64,000 nt of DNA from positions 186,001-250,000 of the forward strand of contig SKCR01006520.1 in NCBI GenBank assembly GCA_019454045.1, written 5' to 3'. Origin of the DNA: Zanthoxylum bungeanum. Its lineage: Eukaryota; Streptophyta; Magnoliopsida; Sapindales; Rutaceae. Position numbers and translations under genes: made by a program. The notes beneath the pieces are model-generated. The model had not been told where the DNA came from and did no database searches. It saw nothing but the letters and a program-made list of their open reading frames with translations. Positions 32,001-43,022 of this stretch are shown piece after piece; position 1 is the first letter of the stretch; each line of letters opens with the position of its first letter.

Positions 32001-32379
32001 GAATAACGGGACATTAAGCTGGAAATATTCCGAGCAAGATAACTGTTACCGAATTAACAACAAATGCGGATTATTGCTGCAGCTGAGGCAGCAATAGAAG
32101 CCATTTGGATCGATAATAAATCTAATTAGATTAGATATAGTTCTGTTAGCGGCTGAGCTAGGTGTCAGCACAGGCTAAAGAATTAATGGTCTCATCGACG
32201 ATCCATATATATACTTCTATATTCATCTGATTCGTTCAGATCATACATCGTGGCGATGTGATGATCGTATAAATCGCGTCAGAAGATAGTTACACAAATC
32301 CGCTGACGAAAATCTTTTCTCAACAATTTGAGCGAACCGTACATAGTTCGGGTGTTAGACACTCGAGTGACTGGCTATG
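29086..32379 (+). pseudogene. Copia-3 gag-pol remnant
   Basis: Aligns by eye with Copia-2 gag-pol over its length but is littered with stops and indels. Visible landmarks in several frames: TGGCATTGTTGTCTGGGACA (GAG-pre-integrase), CATGTTAGACATGATAAG (integrase after the Glu), and the RNase H segment around 31930-32110. Near 30557 the FWGYAL segment reads TTCAACGGATAAG, with a stop also seen in Copia-1 near 37390. In RT, the stretch that should code YVDD is gone near 31625-31650, and about 180 bases between 31780 and 31800 are missing relative to Copia-2. No active enzyme could be made. Confidence 0.88.
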
Positions 32380-32383
32380 TGCC

Positions 32384-32394
32384 AAGTGGGAGAT
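32384..32394 (+). other. Polypurine tract, Copia-3
   Basis: AAGTGGGAGAT, unchanged from Copia-2 although the coding sequence beside it is ruined, so this cis signal has been kept. Confidence 0.85.
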
Positions 32395-34286
32395 TGTTGG
32401 ATAATATGACCCATAGCGTCACTATTTGTACAGATCACGGTGTTGTACAAATTAACTATGTGACAAGGAAATTGCACTCTCATCATTTGTGATTAGATCA
32501 CCATAGATATATAAATGAAGAGAGGTCCCTATGATTAGTTCCTGGACTGAGAATGATATGAGACAGTATCAGTCCCCGAAGGATTAATCATTAAATATCC
32601 CTAGCCGGAGTATTATCGAGACTGGACATCGATAATGCGGAATAGGCTAGTATTGCACTTGTGTGCGTTATGAGGGCACAACGGCATAGTTCTCATATAT
32701 ATAAGTATTGGATACTTATGCAAGTGCGATAGGAGGTTGTGTTTCACCGATGGTACGGGAAATAGCTTCGCTCTGGATAGACCCCTCGGAATCCCATTGG
32801 TATTATGACTATGTGTCTATGGGAGGCCGAAATCAGGGTAGGTGTGTATGGTCTTAACCTGAGACTTACATCGCTAATACTTACGACAATCGGTAGACTT
32901 TGGTCTTGGTGGTACAGGGCTTTAACCGGTTCTGCGTACACCACTACTGGGTTTATCAGAGAGTCGTAGTGTATTGGGTGTGATGTCAAGACGGAAGTAT
33001 CACTTCAGTCATATTGGAGATGATGTCACGCAGGATACGGTACTAGTGCTCTTAAGTATTGCGCAACCATCGGGATGTTATGACTAGGTCATGCATATCC
33101 GATTATAGAGACTAGTTACCAGACATCCGACATGTGCTTCGAACGGGGCAGACACTTATCCAGCCCCAGCCCTAGCACGTGACTATCCGATACTGGGCCG
33201 ATATACACAATACTACGGTATACTACGCTTGATACAGATCTATATATTCCTGTAAGAATATTTCTGGAGAATTGGGTAGGCATGGCGCTTTGCTAGAAGC
33301 CAACCTTGTCTTGTAAATCGGTATAAACGTAGTACGAGGTGCTTACGTGTTCGGATAGTCCGACGACCATATTTACTACCAACATATCCGGAGATCTCAT
33401 GGGTCACTTCCTGAAGATTCACCGATGACGTATGACTCGCACTTTAATTAATCTGGGATTAATTGGAAGAGAGAGAAAATTAATCTGGGATTAATTGCGG
33501 AGATATTTTATCTGGGATAAAATATTAATAAAAGAGAGAGAATGATTAATTTGGAATTAATCGATAAAATAATATATTTGATATATTATTAGAAATTGGA
33601 TTTCGACGCGGAATTAAAATTAGATTTTGATTCGGGCGAACGAATTAATTTAGAATTAATTTGTTAGCGACGTGAATAGTGAATTCGCTAGGCGTAATCA
33701 TTTAATTACGACGCGACGAAAATTCGTTAATTTGGAATTAGCGAACCCGAGCCCGAGAGTGACTGTGAGCGCATTCGCATTTCGAATTCGAGCGCGGCAT
33801 GCAAGTCACATCAAACGTCAAATCGTTAGTCACATCATGCGTCAAATCAATTGTCACTTTGAGTGATGTGACTTGACAACATGTCACTTTATTAAAGTGA
33901 TGTGATGTGACTTAAAGTAAAAAGTAGAAGTGATATGGTTGTTGGAAAAAGCATTAATAAACTTTTACTTTTTGACTTTTGGTATTTTGGAAAATTGAAA
34001 AGTTGTATATGGTTTATTTATTTTTGGAAAATATATAAACCAAAATTACATTTTTCTTTACATTATTACTCTCTCTCTCATTTTACGGTTTCAAGGTGAA
34101 ACCATTTTCCCTCTCTTTTCTCTCTTCTCCCTCTCACGGCTCACTGCCGATTTCTTCTAAAATATTTGGTATGACCGAATGAAGAAGAGAAGCAAGGAAG
34201 ATGAAGAAGTGCTAGCACACATTGGGTTACACATAGGTGATAGGGAAACGAATTTGTGATCCTTGGGACTTGATTGAAACTCAACA
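32395..34286 (+). repeat. Copia-3 3' LTR
   Basis: 1892 bp direct repeat of 24504-26395, ending CTCAACA before the CGCAT target copy at 34287-34291. Hairpin run at 33440-33750. Confidence 0.93.
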
Positions 34287-36932
34287 CGCATAGCGTTTGA
34301 AAACGCGTTCTAACGGTAAACAGAAGGTTCACGTTCGTATAGCGTTCGAGAATGCTTTCGAACGGAACCAGACCCGATGCATGATAAGACTAAGAAAGTG
34401 CGTGTGCGTTCGCGTAGCATTCGAGAACGCATTGGAACGGAACCAGACCCGATGCATTATAAGACTAAGAAAGTGCGTGTATGTTCGCGTAGCGTTCGAG
34501 AACGCATTTGAACGGTAAACTGAAGGTTCGCGTTCGTATTGCATTCGAGAACGTGTTCAAACGGAACCAAACCTGATGCGTGATGAGACTAAGAAAGTGC
34601 GTGTGCGTTCGCGTAGCGTTTGAGAACGCGTTCGAACGGTAAACAGAAGGTTCGCGTTCGTGTAGTGTTCGAGAACGCGTTCGAACGGAACCAGACCTGA
34701 TGCATGCAACACAAAGAATAAAGACAACAATGTCAAGCTCAATATGTCAGATTAAACGTATCTTGCATCCAACCGAACACACATCAACCGGCGCGGCAAA
34801 ACATCGTGGTAAAAGGCTTTAACCCCTCCCCATAGGGGATCTTTCATTCCACTTACTAAGCCCATGCGCTCGATTGAATCATGCATACAAAGAATTAAAA
34901 GCAATAATATCAAACTTGGTATGCCCGATTGAACGTATCTTGCATTCAACCGAACACACATCAACCGGCGCGGCAAAGCATCGTGGTAAAGGGCTTTAAC
35001 CCCTCCCCACAGGGGATCTTTCATTACACTTACTAAGCCCATGCACTCGATTGAATCATGCATACACATAATTAAAAGCAATAATATCAAACTTAGTATG
35101 CCCGATTGAACGTATCTTGCATTCAACCGAACACACATCAACCGGCGCGGCAAAACATCATGGTAAAGGGCTTTAACCCCTCCCCATATGGGATCTTTCA
35201 ATCCACTTACTAAGCCCATGCGCTCGATTGAATCATGCATAAATAAGCAACATGCAGAATTCAAGTGAAGAAAAATAAATAAACCAAAGCAACACAAAAC
35301 AAAAGAGGGTGTCGTTTACTCAAGCGGTACATGGAGTTGTATCCCTAGTACAGATCATACTACCGTCCATTCGGAATCGGCTATGAAATTTATGTCCGGG
35401 TTTCCATCCGATATACCGCGAGAGTTGACACATCTCTCATTTTATTCCACAGCCACAACATACAACATCTCATAATTCATGCATATTTATCTACTCAAGA
35501 GCCACAACATGCATTTCAACATGACAATCATGCAAGCAATACTCAATAAATAATACAAGTAAAAATTAAAAAATAAAAAAATGAGTGTGAAAGATACCCT
35601 CAGGTCTAACCCTTTTGCAAACTTTCAGGCTTGCGTTTCACGGACGTCGGAAGGGTACAGCTCCTCAACTTCTCCGGTTCACTGGTTTAGCGTCCTAGCT
35701 CACTGCTTTGCTGTTTTGCTTGCTTTTCGAACTCTGTTCTGCTACTGTTCGGCCTCTGTTTTGCTGCTCACTGTTCAGGTCACCTGTTTTGACGTTTCAA
35801 CGGACTGTTTCGAGTTTTTGTGTGGGTTTTTAGTGCAGTCTTGTGTGATTATTTTAAGGATTATGAATGCAGTTTTTTATGTTACTGTTTTGAGGATTTT
35901 AAGGGCTGTTTGAGGGCTAATAGGAGTGCAGTTTTTTTATGTTACTACTTTAAGGTTTTTAGGGAATGTTTTAAGTGTATTTTGCTGCTGTTTTAGGGGT
36001 TAAGTACTGCTGTTTGGGCGTGTAAAACAGTGCAGTTTTTGTGTTCACTGCAGTTCGGTTTTTGGTTGTAATTTTTGGTGATGGAGGGATGCTGTATAAG
36101 GCTGGTTTCGGTGGCTTTAGGAAGATATAAAGGCTTGTTATTTTCGGTTATGGAGGGGTTAAAGAGGGTGATGTGTTCGGCTATGAAGTGTAGGAGATGA
36201 AAAGAATATTTTTTTTGTTACTTATCCTTGTGATTGGCGTGTGCTAGGAGAGATGAATGCATTGGTTAGGGGTTGTTTATATAGAGAAGGGCTAGGGCTT
36301 CACCTTGTCTCACAATGAAGGGATTTTGGCATTAAAGAGAGATATGTTTTGGTGTTTGAGCAAGGAAAGTCAAAGATTGAGGGGGGACAAATCTTGGCTA
36401 GATTAGGAATACAAAATATTTAATTTGTTATGATTGATTTTAATTAGGCATGACATCCTTTTAATTTAGTATGTGATTTGTTTGGTTAGGAAGTTAATAT
36501 ATTTGATTTATCTTTATTAGGTATGATTATATTTTGTGTTTTATTTAATTGGTAAATGGTTTAATTATTTAATTTAATATTTATTTAATTTTCCCATGTG
36601 TTTTAAATGTGTTTTATTAATTGGGATGTGTTTTATGGGCTTTGGGGGGCTAATGGGCTGGGGTGCGAGGCTAGCAGCAAAACCAGAAATACCGACTCCG
36701 TTCGAACGCCCATTCGAACGTTACACGAACGTCCGCAATCTGCCTGACGTTCGAACGAAGTAACGAACGCAGCATTAACGAAGACAGTGAACTTGTGAAA
36801 TGAACTTGATGACGTACTTATTCTGAATTTCCCCTTCCGACCTCCGTTTCCCGCAATATCCTTAGCTAAAAAGATAGTGCCTCCAACTGAGACTCATCAT
36901 CGGGTTTCACATGCGAAAATGCAATGCCTACA
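34287..36932 (-). repeat. Gypsy-1 5' LTR, outer piece
   Basis: Continues the LTR cut at 24503: palindromic array (34287-34700), three ~177-bp repeats (34755-35240), TATA-like CTATATAAAC on the minus strand (36275-36284), and the end AATGCCTACA at 36932, followed by the right target copy CTACG (36933-36937). It matches 13300-15937 of the other LTR with scattered changes. Confidence 0.92.
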
Positions 36933-39281
36933 CTACGAATCTAGTTTATTATGCAAAATGCCTATAACACCTTACTTGGTAAAAGTGTAAATGCCACCGA
37001 TCTGTTAGCCCTCGTTCATAGTGACGTAAGTGGGCCCATGTCTAGCTAGGCTAGAGGTGGATATGAATGTTTCGTAACCTTACGGATGTGGCATCACGTT
37101 ATGGTTATGTGTTTCTTTTGAAACACGAATCATAAACTTTTTATTAATTCAAAGAGTTTCGACACGAAGTAGACAAACAGATCGGCTAAAGTATTAAACT
37201 GTCATGGTTAGACCATGATGAAAATACATAAGCAATAAGTTTGTCAAATAATTGAAAGAATATAGTATTCTTTCAATGAGGACTCTTCCCGGAACACGTC
37301 AATCTGACGGTGTGTCTGAACAGAGAAACCGAATTTTGTTAGACATGATAAGGTTAATCATGAGTCGCTCTGAGCTACCATTTCCTTCAACAGATAAGCA
37401 TTAAAGAGTGCAAAACTTATTTTGAATAAGGTTCCATAAAATCTGTTTGACAGACTTCATATTACATTTGAACATGAAAGAAACCAGGTTTTCTCATTCC
37501 TGTAGACTTGGGAATGCTGGGCATACGTTTGGATGATACCAAACTAGAACCCAAATTGGATAAGTGCCTAAGTTGTGGGTTATCCTAGGGAAACCAAAGT
37601 ATAGTACTTATACAACTCACAAGAGAACAATGTAATTGTTGCTCACCATGCGATTTTCCTAAGAGGAATACCTATATGCAGTGGTAAGTAGGAGGAAAGT
37701 AAAACTCGATGAAAATCAGAGTAATACTATTCCAGGCACCAATTCCTTAATGGAATACAAATAGTTCATCAAGGATGAAACTATACTAATAATCTTCGAA
37801 TACACAAGAACCGCGTAAGTCGGAGAGAGTCAGAAAACAACCTGGGAGGAATGGGTTTCTGATCTCACCTCATAAAGATGTCAATCTTATTGAGGAATAC
37901 AAACTGACTACGTATGAGGAAGTGATACAAGGTATCGACTCCCTGTCATGGCAAAGTGCCATGAAGTCCGAAATGGATTCCTTGTATACCAACTAAGTTT
38001 GGATACTAGTTGAAGTACCGCAAGGTATTGTGCCTACTGGTACTATATAAGTCTTCAAGGAAGACATACATGGAAGGTAACATACCAACGTACTAAGCTA
38101 GGCTTGTAGCGAAAAGGTATCGTTATCAACATTGTGTCGATTACGATGAAACCTTTTACTTGTTGCCACGGTTAAATCCATTTGGATAATGCTTGCAGAT
38201 GATGCATGTTTCATTTATGAAATATGACAGCTGAATGCCAAAACCGCTTTCCTTAATGGAAACCTTTTGGAGGATGTTTACAACATCCTGACGGTTTTGT
38301 CGTACCAAAACAGGCAAACAAGGTTTGCAAGTTAATTCGATCCATGGATGGATTGAAGCAATCATATCGTTCTTGGAATAATCGTTATGATGTAATCATA
38401 ATGGTATATGATTTAATTCTAAACGAAAATGATTCTTGTGTATATAAGGAGGTTAGTGGGAGCGAACTGACAATGAATGTCCTATATAGTAATGATGATA
38501 TATCATTTCTTGGAAATGACAATACCATTATACAATCGGTGAAAGCTTGGCTTTCATGAAAATTCTCCTTAGAATTCTTGGGAGAAACAACCTTTATTCT
38601 AGGAATAAAGATCTAATGCGTTAGATTTATAGTTGTTAATACTCTCCAAGAACTCGTACATTGAAAAATGTACGCGACCTGATGTCACATACGCTTTGAG
38701 CATATGGAGTCACAATCAGGCCAATCCAAGTGATAGTCATTGGATTTATGTTAAGAACATCCTCCAGTATCTTAGACGAACTGAGGATGCTGTCTTAGAC
38801 TATGGAGAATGAGAACTTGAAGTGACTGGGATCACCGTTGCAAGTTTCCTAACCGATAAAAATGACTATAAGTCGTAATAATGGTACTATAAAGTTTGAA
38901 TAACGGAACAGTGAGCTGGAAATCTTCCAAGCAAGATATTGTTACCAACTAAACAACAAAAGTGGTATATTGCTGCAGCTGAGGCAGCAATAGAAGCCTT
39001 CTGGATTGATAATAATCCTAATCAGATTAGGAGTAGTTCTGTTAGCAGCTGAGCTAGGCTACAGCAGAGGCTAAAGAATTAATGGTCTCATCAATGATCC
39101 AGATATATACTTCAATCGTTTCTTCTGATTCGTTCAGATCAAACATCATGGCGATGTGATGATCGAATAAATCGCATCAGATGATAACACTGCAAAATCG
39201 CTGACGAAAACCTTTCCTCAGCAGAAGTTTCAGCGAATCGTACATAGTTCGGGGTTGGACACTTGAGTGATTGGCTATAGG
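36933..39281 (+). pseudogene. Copia-1 pol remnant (integrase, RT, RNase H)
   Basis: Continues the Copia-1 coding remnant after Gypsy-1. A 71-codon frame at 38344-38559 keeps MDGLKQSYRSWNNRYDV and a damaged YVDD (LYSNDDISFLGND, one residue inserted). Near 38660 the sequence jumps from TACATTGAAAAATGTACG straight to the CGACCTGATGTCAC segment, the same ~180-base deletion as in Copia-3. RNase H landmarks (GAACTTGAAGTGACTGGGA near 38812, GTGAGCTGGAAATCTTCC near 38912) are still readable. Less decayed than Copia-3 in places, but not functional. Confidence 0.85.
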
Positions 39282-39283
39282 CC

Positions 39284-39294
39284 AAGTGGTAGAT
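39284..39294 (+). other. Polypurine tract, Copia-1 (one change)
   Basis: AAGTGGTAGAT against AAGTGGGAGAT in the other three Copia elements. Confidence 0.78.
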
Positions 39295-41306
39295 TGTTGG
39301 ACAGTTATGACCCATAGCATCACTATTTGTACAGATCATGGGTTGTTGTACAAATTAACTATGTGACAAAGGAAATACTCTTTTATCATTTGTAATTAGA
39401 TTACCAAGATGTATAAATGATAGAAGGTCCATATGATTAGTTCCGGATTGAGATGATATGAGACAGTATCAATCCACGAAGGTTTAATCATTAAATATCC
39501 CTAGTCAGAGTATTATCGAGATTGGAGATCGATAATGCGTAAAAGACTAGTATTACACTTGTGCGCGTTGTGGGAGCGTAACGACATAGTTCTCATATAT
39601 TTGGGTATTGGATACTCATGCAAGTGTAATAGGAGGTTGTGTTTACCGATGGTACGGGAAACAGCTTCGCTCTGGATAGACCCCTCGGAATTCCATTGGT
39701 AGTATGACTATGTGTCTATGAAAGTCTGAATCAGGGTAGGTGTATTTGGTCTTAACCTGAGACTTGCACCGCTAATACTTGCGAAAATCAATATACTTTA
39801 GTTTTGGTCGTCCAGGGCTTTAACCGGTTATGTGTATGCCTCTTTTGGGTATATTGAGAATCATAGTGTATTGGGTGTGATGTCGAGACGGAAGTATCAC
39901 TCCAGTCATAGTGGAGATGATGGTCACGTAGGATATGGAACTGGTGCTCTTATGTACTGCAGTAATCGGGATAATATGACTAGGTCATGATTATCCGATT
40001 ATAGAGACTAGTTACCAGAGATCCAATATGTGCTTCGTACGGGGCTGACACAATTCCAGCCCCAGGCCTTGCACGTGACATCAGATGCTGGATCGATATA
40101 CGCAATACTTCGTATACTACGCCTGATATAGATCACATACTACGTAGGCACGGTGCTTTGCTAGAAGCCAACCATGTCTTGTAAATCGGTAAAAATTTAG
40201 TACTAGGTACGTACGTGTTCGGATAGTCCGACGACCGGATTTACTGGCAACATATCGGGATCTAATGGGTCGCTTCCCGAAGATTGACCGATGACGTATG
40301 ACTCGGACTTTATAAATCTGGGATTAATTATAAGAGAGAGAAAATTAATCTGGGATTAATTACGGAGAAATTGTATCTGAGATAAAATATTAATTAAAGA
40401 GAGAGAACGATTAATTTGGAATTAATTGATAAAATAATATGTTCGATATATTATACGAAATTGGATTTCGACGCGGAATTGAAATTAGATTTTAATTCAG
40501 GTGAACGAGTTAATTTAGAAATAATTCGCAAGCGACGTGAATAGTAATTTTGCTAGGCAAAGTTATTTAATTAAATATAGATTTAATTTCGTCGCAACGG
40601 AAAATTCGTTAATTCGGAATTAGCGAACCCGAGCCCGGGAGTGTTTGCGGGCGCACTCGTATTTGGAATCGAGTGGGGCCCACAAGTCACATCACGCGTC
40701 ACATCACTCATCATTCATGTGTTGGATGTCTTGTCACTTTGAGTGATTGACAACCAGTCACTATTCATGAGTGATGTGAGTAGTTGGAAGGCATTTATTG
40801 CCATTTTAGCTCCAAATTTTGGTTTTACTTTTTGAAAGCCTAATACCAAAATTTGGTAACACTTTTGGATAATTTCATTTTAGGTTTTGGAAACCAAATA
40901 ACCAACACACTCTCCTCTCTCTTTCTTCATCACATTCGGCCAAGGGCCAATATATCCTTCTCTCCCATTTTTCTTGGCAAGGCCGAGAATTACAAGAAGT
41001 ATAAAGGAAAATTTGTGGCAATTTTTCCTATGCTAGCACATAAAGGGTCATCCTAAGGTGATAGGGAACTAACTCATGAGCATGGATTCATAACACAAAG
41101 CTTGGAGCTTGGAGATCCTTCCATGGTGGTGACCGAATTCTGAAGGAGCACAAGGAGGACCTTGGCCGAGAGCTTCATGGAGCAATGGCTTGTGTTCTTC
41201 GCATCAAAATCCGATCAATGTAAGTATGATTCTGCCGTACTTCTTGATTTATTCACATATGTTTCATTGTTTGATTTGATCCTTGGGACTTAATCGAAAC
41301 CCAACA
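39295..41306 (+). repeat. Copia-1 3' LTR
   Basis: 2012 bp from TGTTGGACAG to CCCAACA. Alignable throughout to the Copia-3 LTR and more distantly to Copia-2, with the same order: hairpin run at 40310-40630, direct and inverted repeats with CATCACTCATCA / GAGTGATGTGAG at 40680-40780, CT-rich stretch near 40905. There is no second copy in the window. Confidence 0.88.
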
Positions 41307-41637
41307 AGGAAATGGACCATCTCATCAAGTAATGGTTCAGAAATGGACCACAATCTCAACTCAATAACGGTTCGGAAATGGACCACCATCACATCAGTAA
41401 CAGTTCGGAAATGAACCACCTCACATCAGTAACTGTTCGGAAATGAACCATCATCTCACATCAGTAACGGTTCAGAAATGAACCATCATCTTACATCAAC
41501 TCAGTTCGAAGCATCTCACAAAGCAGCAGGTAAGTACGACAGCCGGCAAACCAGGTAAATAATTAAAAATGCATGCATGACTTTGATAGGATTGTCACTG
41601 TCACACACTGCACAAGTCCCATCAAAGTGGGGGTGAC
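41307..41637 (+). other. Gypsy-2 3' UTR piece with 31-bp minisatellite and polypurine tract
   Basis: 41307-41510 holds about six units of the GTAACGGTTCGGAAATGGACC type, matching 58300-58510. Then AGCAGCAGGTAAGTACGACAG and GATAGGATTGTCACTGTCAC lead to the tract AAAGTGGGGG (41624-41633). Copia-1 ended here, within the repeat. Confidence 0.85.
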
Positions 41638-42096
41638 TGTAGACACTATATTTTTGCATAAAGCCCAATGATGAGCCTCGTATGGAGGCACTACCCGATA
41701 AGTTGCGGAAGTCGCGGGAAACAGACGTCAGAAGGAAAAATTTAAAAAATAAATACATCAACAAATTAAACTCGCTAATTGGCCTCGGGTTCGCCCGATT
41801 AATCTCTGTTTTAAAATATTAAGCCTCGGCACAAAACCCTCGCACCCATCTAAAGCCCATTTCACCCAAAGCCCAATCCAAAATAATTAAAACATTTAAA
41901 ACACATTTCACAAATTAAATTAAATCAAATTCAATTAAAATCAAAATAAATCCCCTTCCTAATTAAATCAAATCCCCTCCAAAATTAAAGATATTCCCCA
42001 CCAAAATTTCATAAATTTATTTCCCTTTTTAAATTAATTTAACACACATAATTTGCATGATTTCCTTCCTTAACTAAAAACCCTAGCATGCACCAC

Positions 42097-42105
42097 TATA
42101 AAAAT
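42097..42105 (+). promoter_or_regulatory. Candidate TATA box in Gypsy-2 LTR
   Basis: TATAAAAAT in GCACCACTATAAAAATAACA, followed by pyrimidine-rich sequence typical of a transcript start. The other LTR keeps it at 59109-59117. The transcription start is not visible. Confidence 0.45.
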
Positions 42106-43017
42106 AACACGCAAATAGCCTGAGCACAAACTGAATAAACAAACAATAATCCTAAGCCTGAGCCGAAAACCGAATAAAGACAATAAGCCAAAATCAGTAA
42201 AACCAGCCGAATTCCTTCCTTGGCTCTCACGGCAAAACATAAAAAAAACATAAACCCTCTCACTTCTCTCTCGCCTAACACACTTTCCTCTCTCTCTACA
42301 AATACAAAATAAAACCCTAACTCACTTCTCTCTCTTCCTTGTCTCTCATTCACGACCCCTCTCTATAAACAAAACAGAAAACCCTAAACTCTGATCTTTC
42401 ACGCACTCTCTCACTCGGCAAAGCCAAACCCTAAAAGCCCTCCTCACTCTCGGTGTCCCCATCACGTGAACAAAGACCCTAGACGCACACAAACATTCAC
42501 ACGGCACACACTGCAACAACACCCACTCAAGAAGCAGCTCCACACACTCACACACCTCACATCATTCACACGGCACTTCACAAATCTGCCTCTCTCATCA
42601 CACTCACACACAGCCGCAAATGAGACCCTAAACACAAAACACACACGACAACTCATCAACAAAGCTCCACAGACCGTGAACCACCCTCACAAATAAGCCA
42701 TAACCCTAAAGCTTCACAGCCCCTCACGCAGATCACTCACTCTAGCCACAACAACCCATACACGGCACCCACATGGATCCACGAACAGCCCCCTAAAGCT
42801 CATCAACAACCGACTAAAGCTTAGGCCACATACTCAACTGACCAGACCACGCAGCCCTTCCCCAAAACCGACAAACAACAAACCTTCAATGTACTAAAAA
42901 ACAACCCCCATACCGAGAGACAACAAAGCCAAAAATCACCCCCACATCACCGTGAAACACAACCAAAAGGACCCTGAATACCAGCCAAAATAGTGACCGA
43001 AACACCCAAAAACAGCC

Positions 43018-43022
43018 CCCAC
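43018..43022. other. Target-site duplication (left) of Copia-4
   Basis: CCCAC before TGTTGGGAAA, repeated exactly at 53110-53114. The other Gypsy-2 LTR, uninterrupted, reads CAGCCCCTACATCACCG at this place, consistent with a single original copy. Confidence 0.9.

Larger units (their letters stand above)
24504..34286 (+). mobile_element. Copia-3: young LTRs around a ruined Copia body
   Basis: Two 1892-bp LTRs (24504-26395 and 32395-34286) begin TGTTGGATAA and end CTCAACA. A Met-tRNA-like primer site, a leader of about 2.7 kb, a gag-pol remnant with no frame above about 80 codons, and the polypurine tract AAGTGGGAGAT follow in order. The target copies CGCGT/CGCAT show one insertion into the Gypsy-1 LTR. 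The LTRs differ at about 35-40 places by eye, so insertion is fairly recent. The body shares stops and a deletion with Copia-1, so it was dead before it moved. Confidence 0.93.
12598..36932 (-). mobile_element. Gypsy-1: Ty3/Gypsy element of Tat/Ogre type, split by Copia-3
   Basis: LTRs of about 3.34 kb: the left one, 12598-15937, is the 3' LTR in the element's own direction; the right one is 23801-24503 plus 34287-36932. The body on the minus strand runs primer site, leader, gag, protease, RT, RNase H, second RNase H, integrase, 3' UTR repeats, polypurine tract. The order RT-RNase H-integrase places it in Ty3/Gypsy. The archaeal-type second RNase H, the PKDDFPL and DGFSGYNQ patterns in RT and the long LTRs point to Tat/Ogre. 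Coding is broken by stops and frame changes. It inserted into Copia-1. Confidence 0.9.
1..41306 (+). mobile_element. Copia-1: outer decayed Ty1/Copia element, 5' LTR outside the window
   Basis: Three separated pieces (1-353, 10639-12597 and 36933-41306) join into one element that is collinear with Copia-3: leader, gag-pol remnant, polypurine tract, 3' LTR. Removing Copia-2 and one GTTTG target copy rejoins the leader at a point where Copia-3 is continuous (near 28266). Removing Gypsy-1 rejoins the pol remnant where Copia-3 is continuous (near 30110). The coding part is beyond use, with frequent stops and deletions. Its 5' LTR would lie to the left of base 1, so its own target duplication cannot be checked. 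On the right it ends at ..CCAACA and is followed by Gypsy-2 3' UTR repeats, so Copia-1 inserted into Gypsy-2. Confidence 0.85.

Noticed and set aside
12600..36930. CRISPR-like direct repeats in the Gypsy LTRs
   Set aside because: Units are tandem without unique spacers and belong to plant retrotransposon LTRs; nothing prokaryotic is present.
41307..41311. AGGAA as a target duplication of Copia-1
   Set aside because: The left end of Copia-1 is outside the window, so the second copy cannot be checked.
42346..42696. Cys-rich minus-strand and Thr/His-rich plus-strand frames in the Gypsy-2 LTR (also 59487-59715)
   Set aside because: The DNA is a CA/CT-rich LTR stretch downstream of the TATA-like site; frames on both strands are open only because of base composition and differ between the two LTRs.
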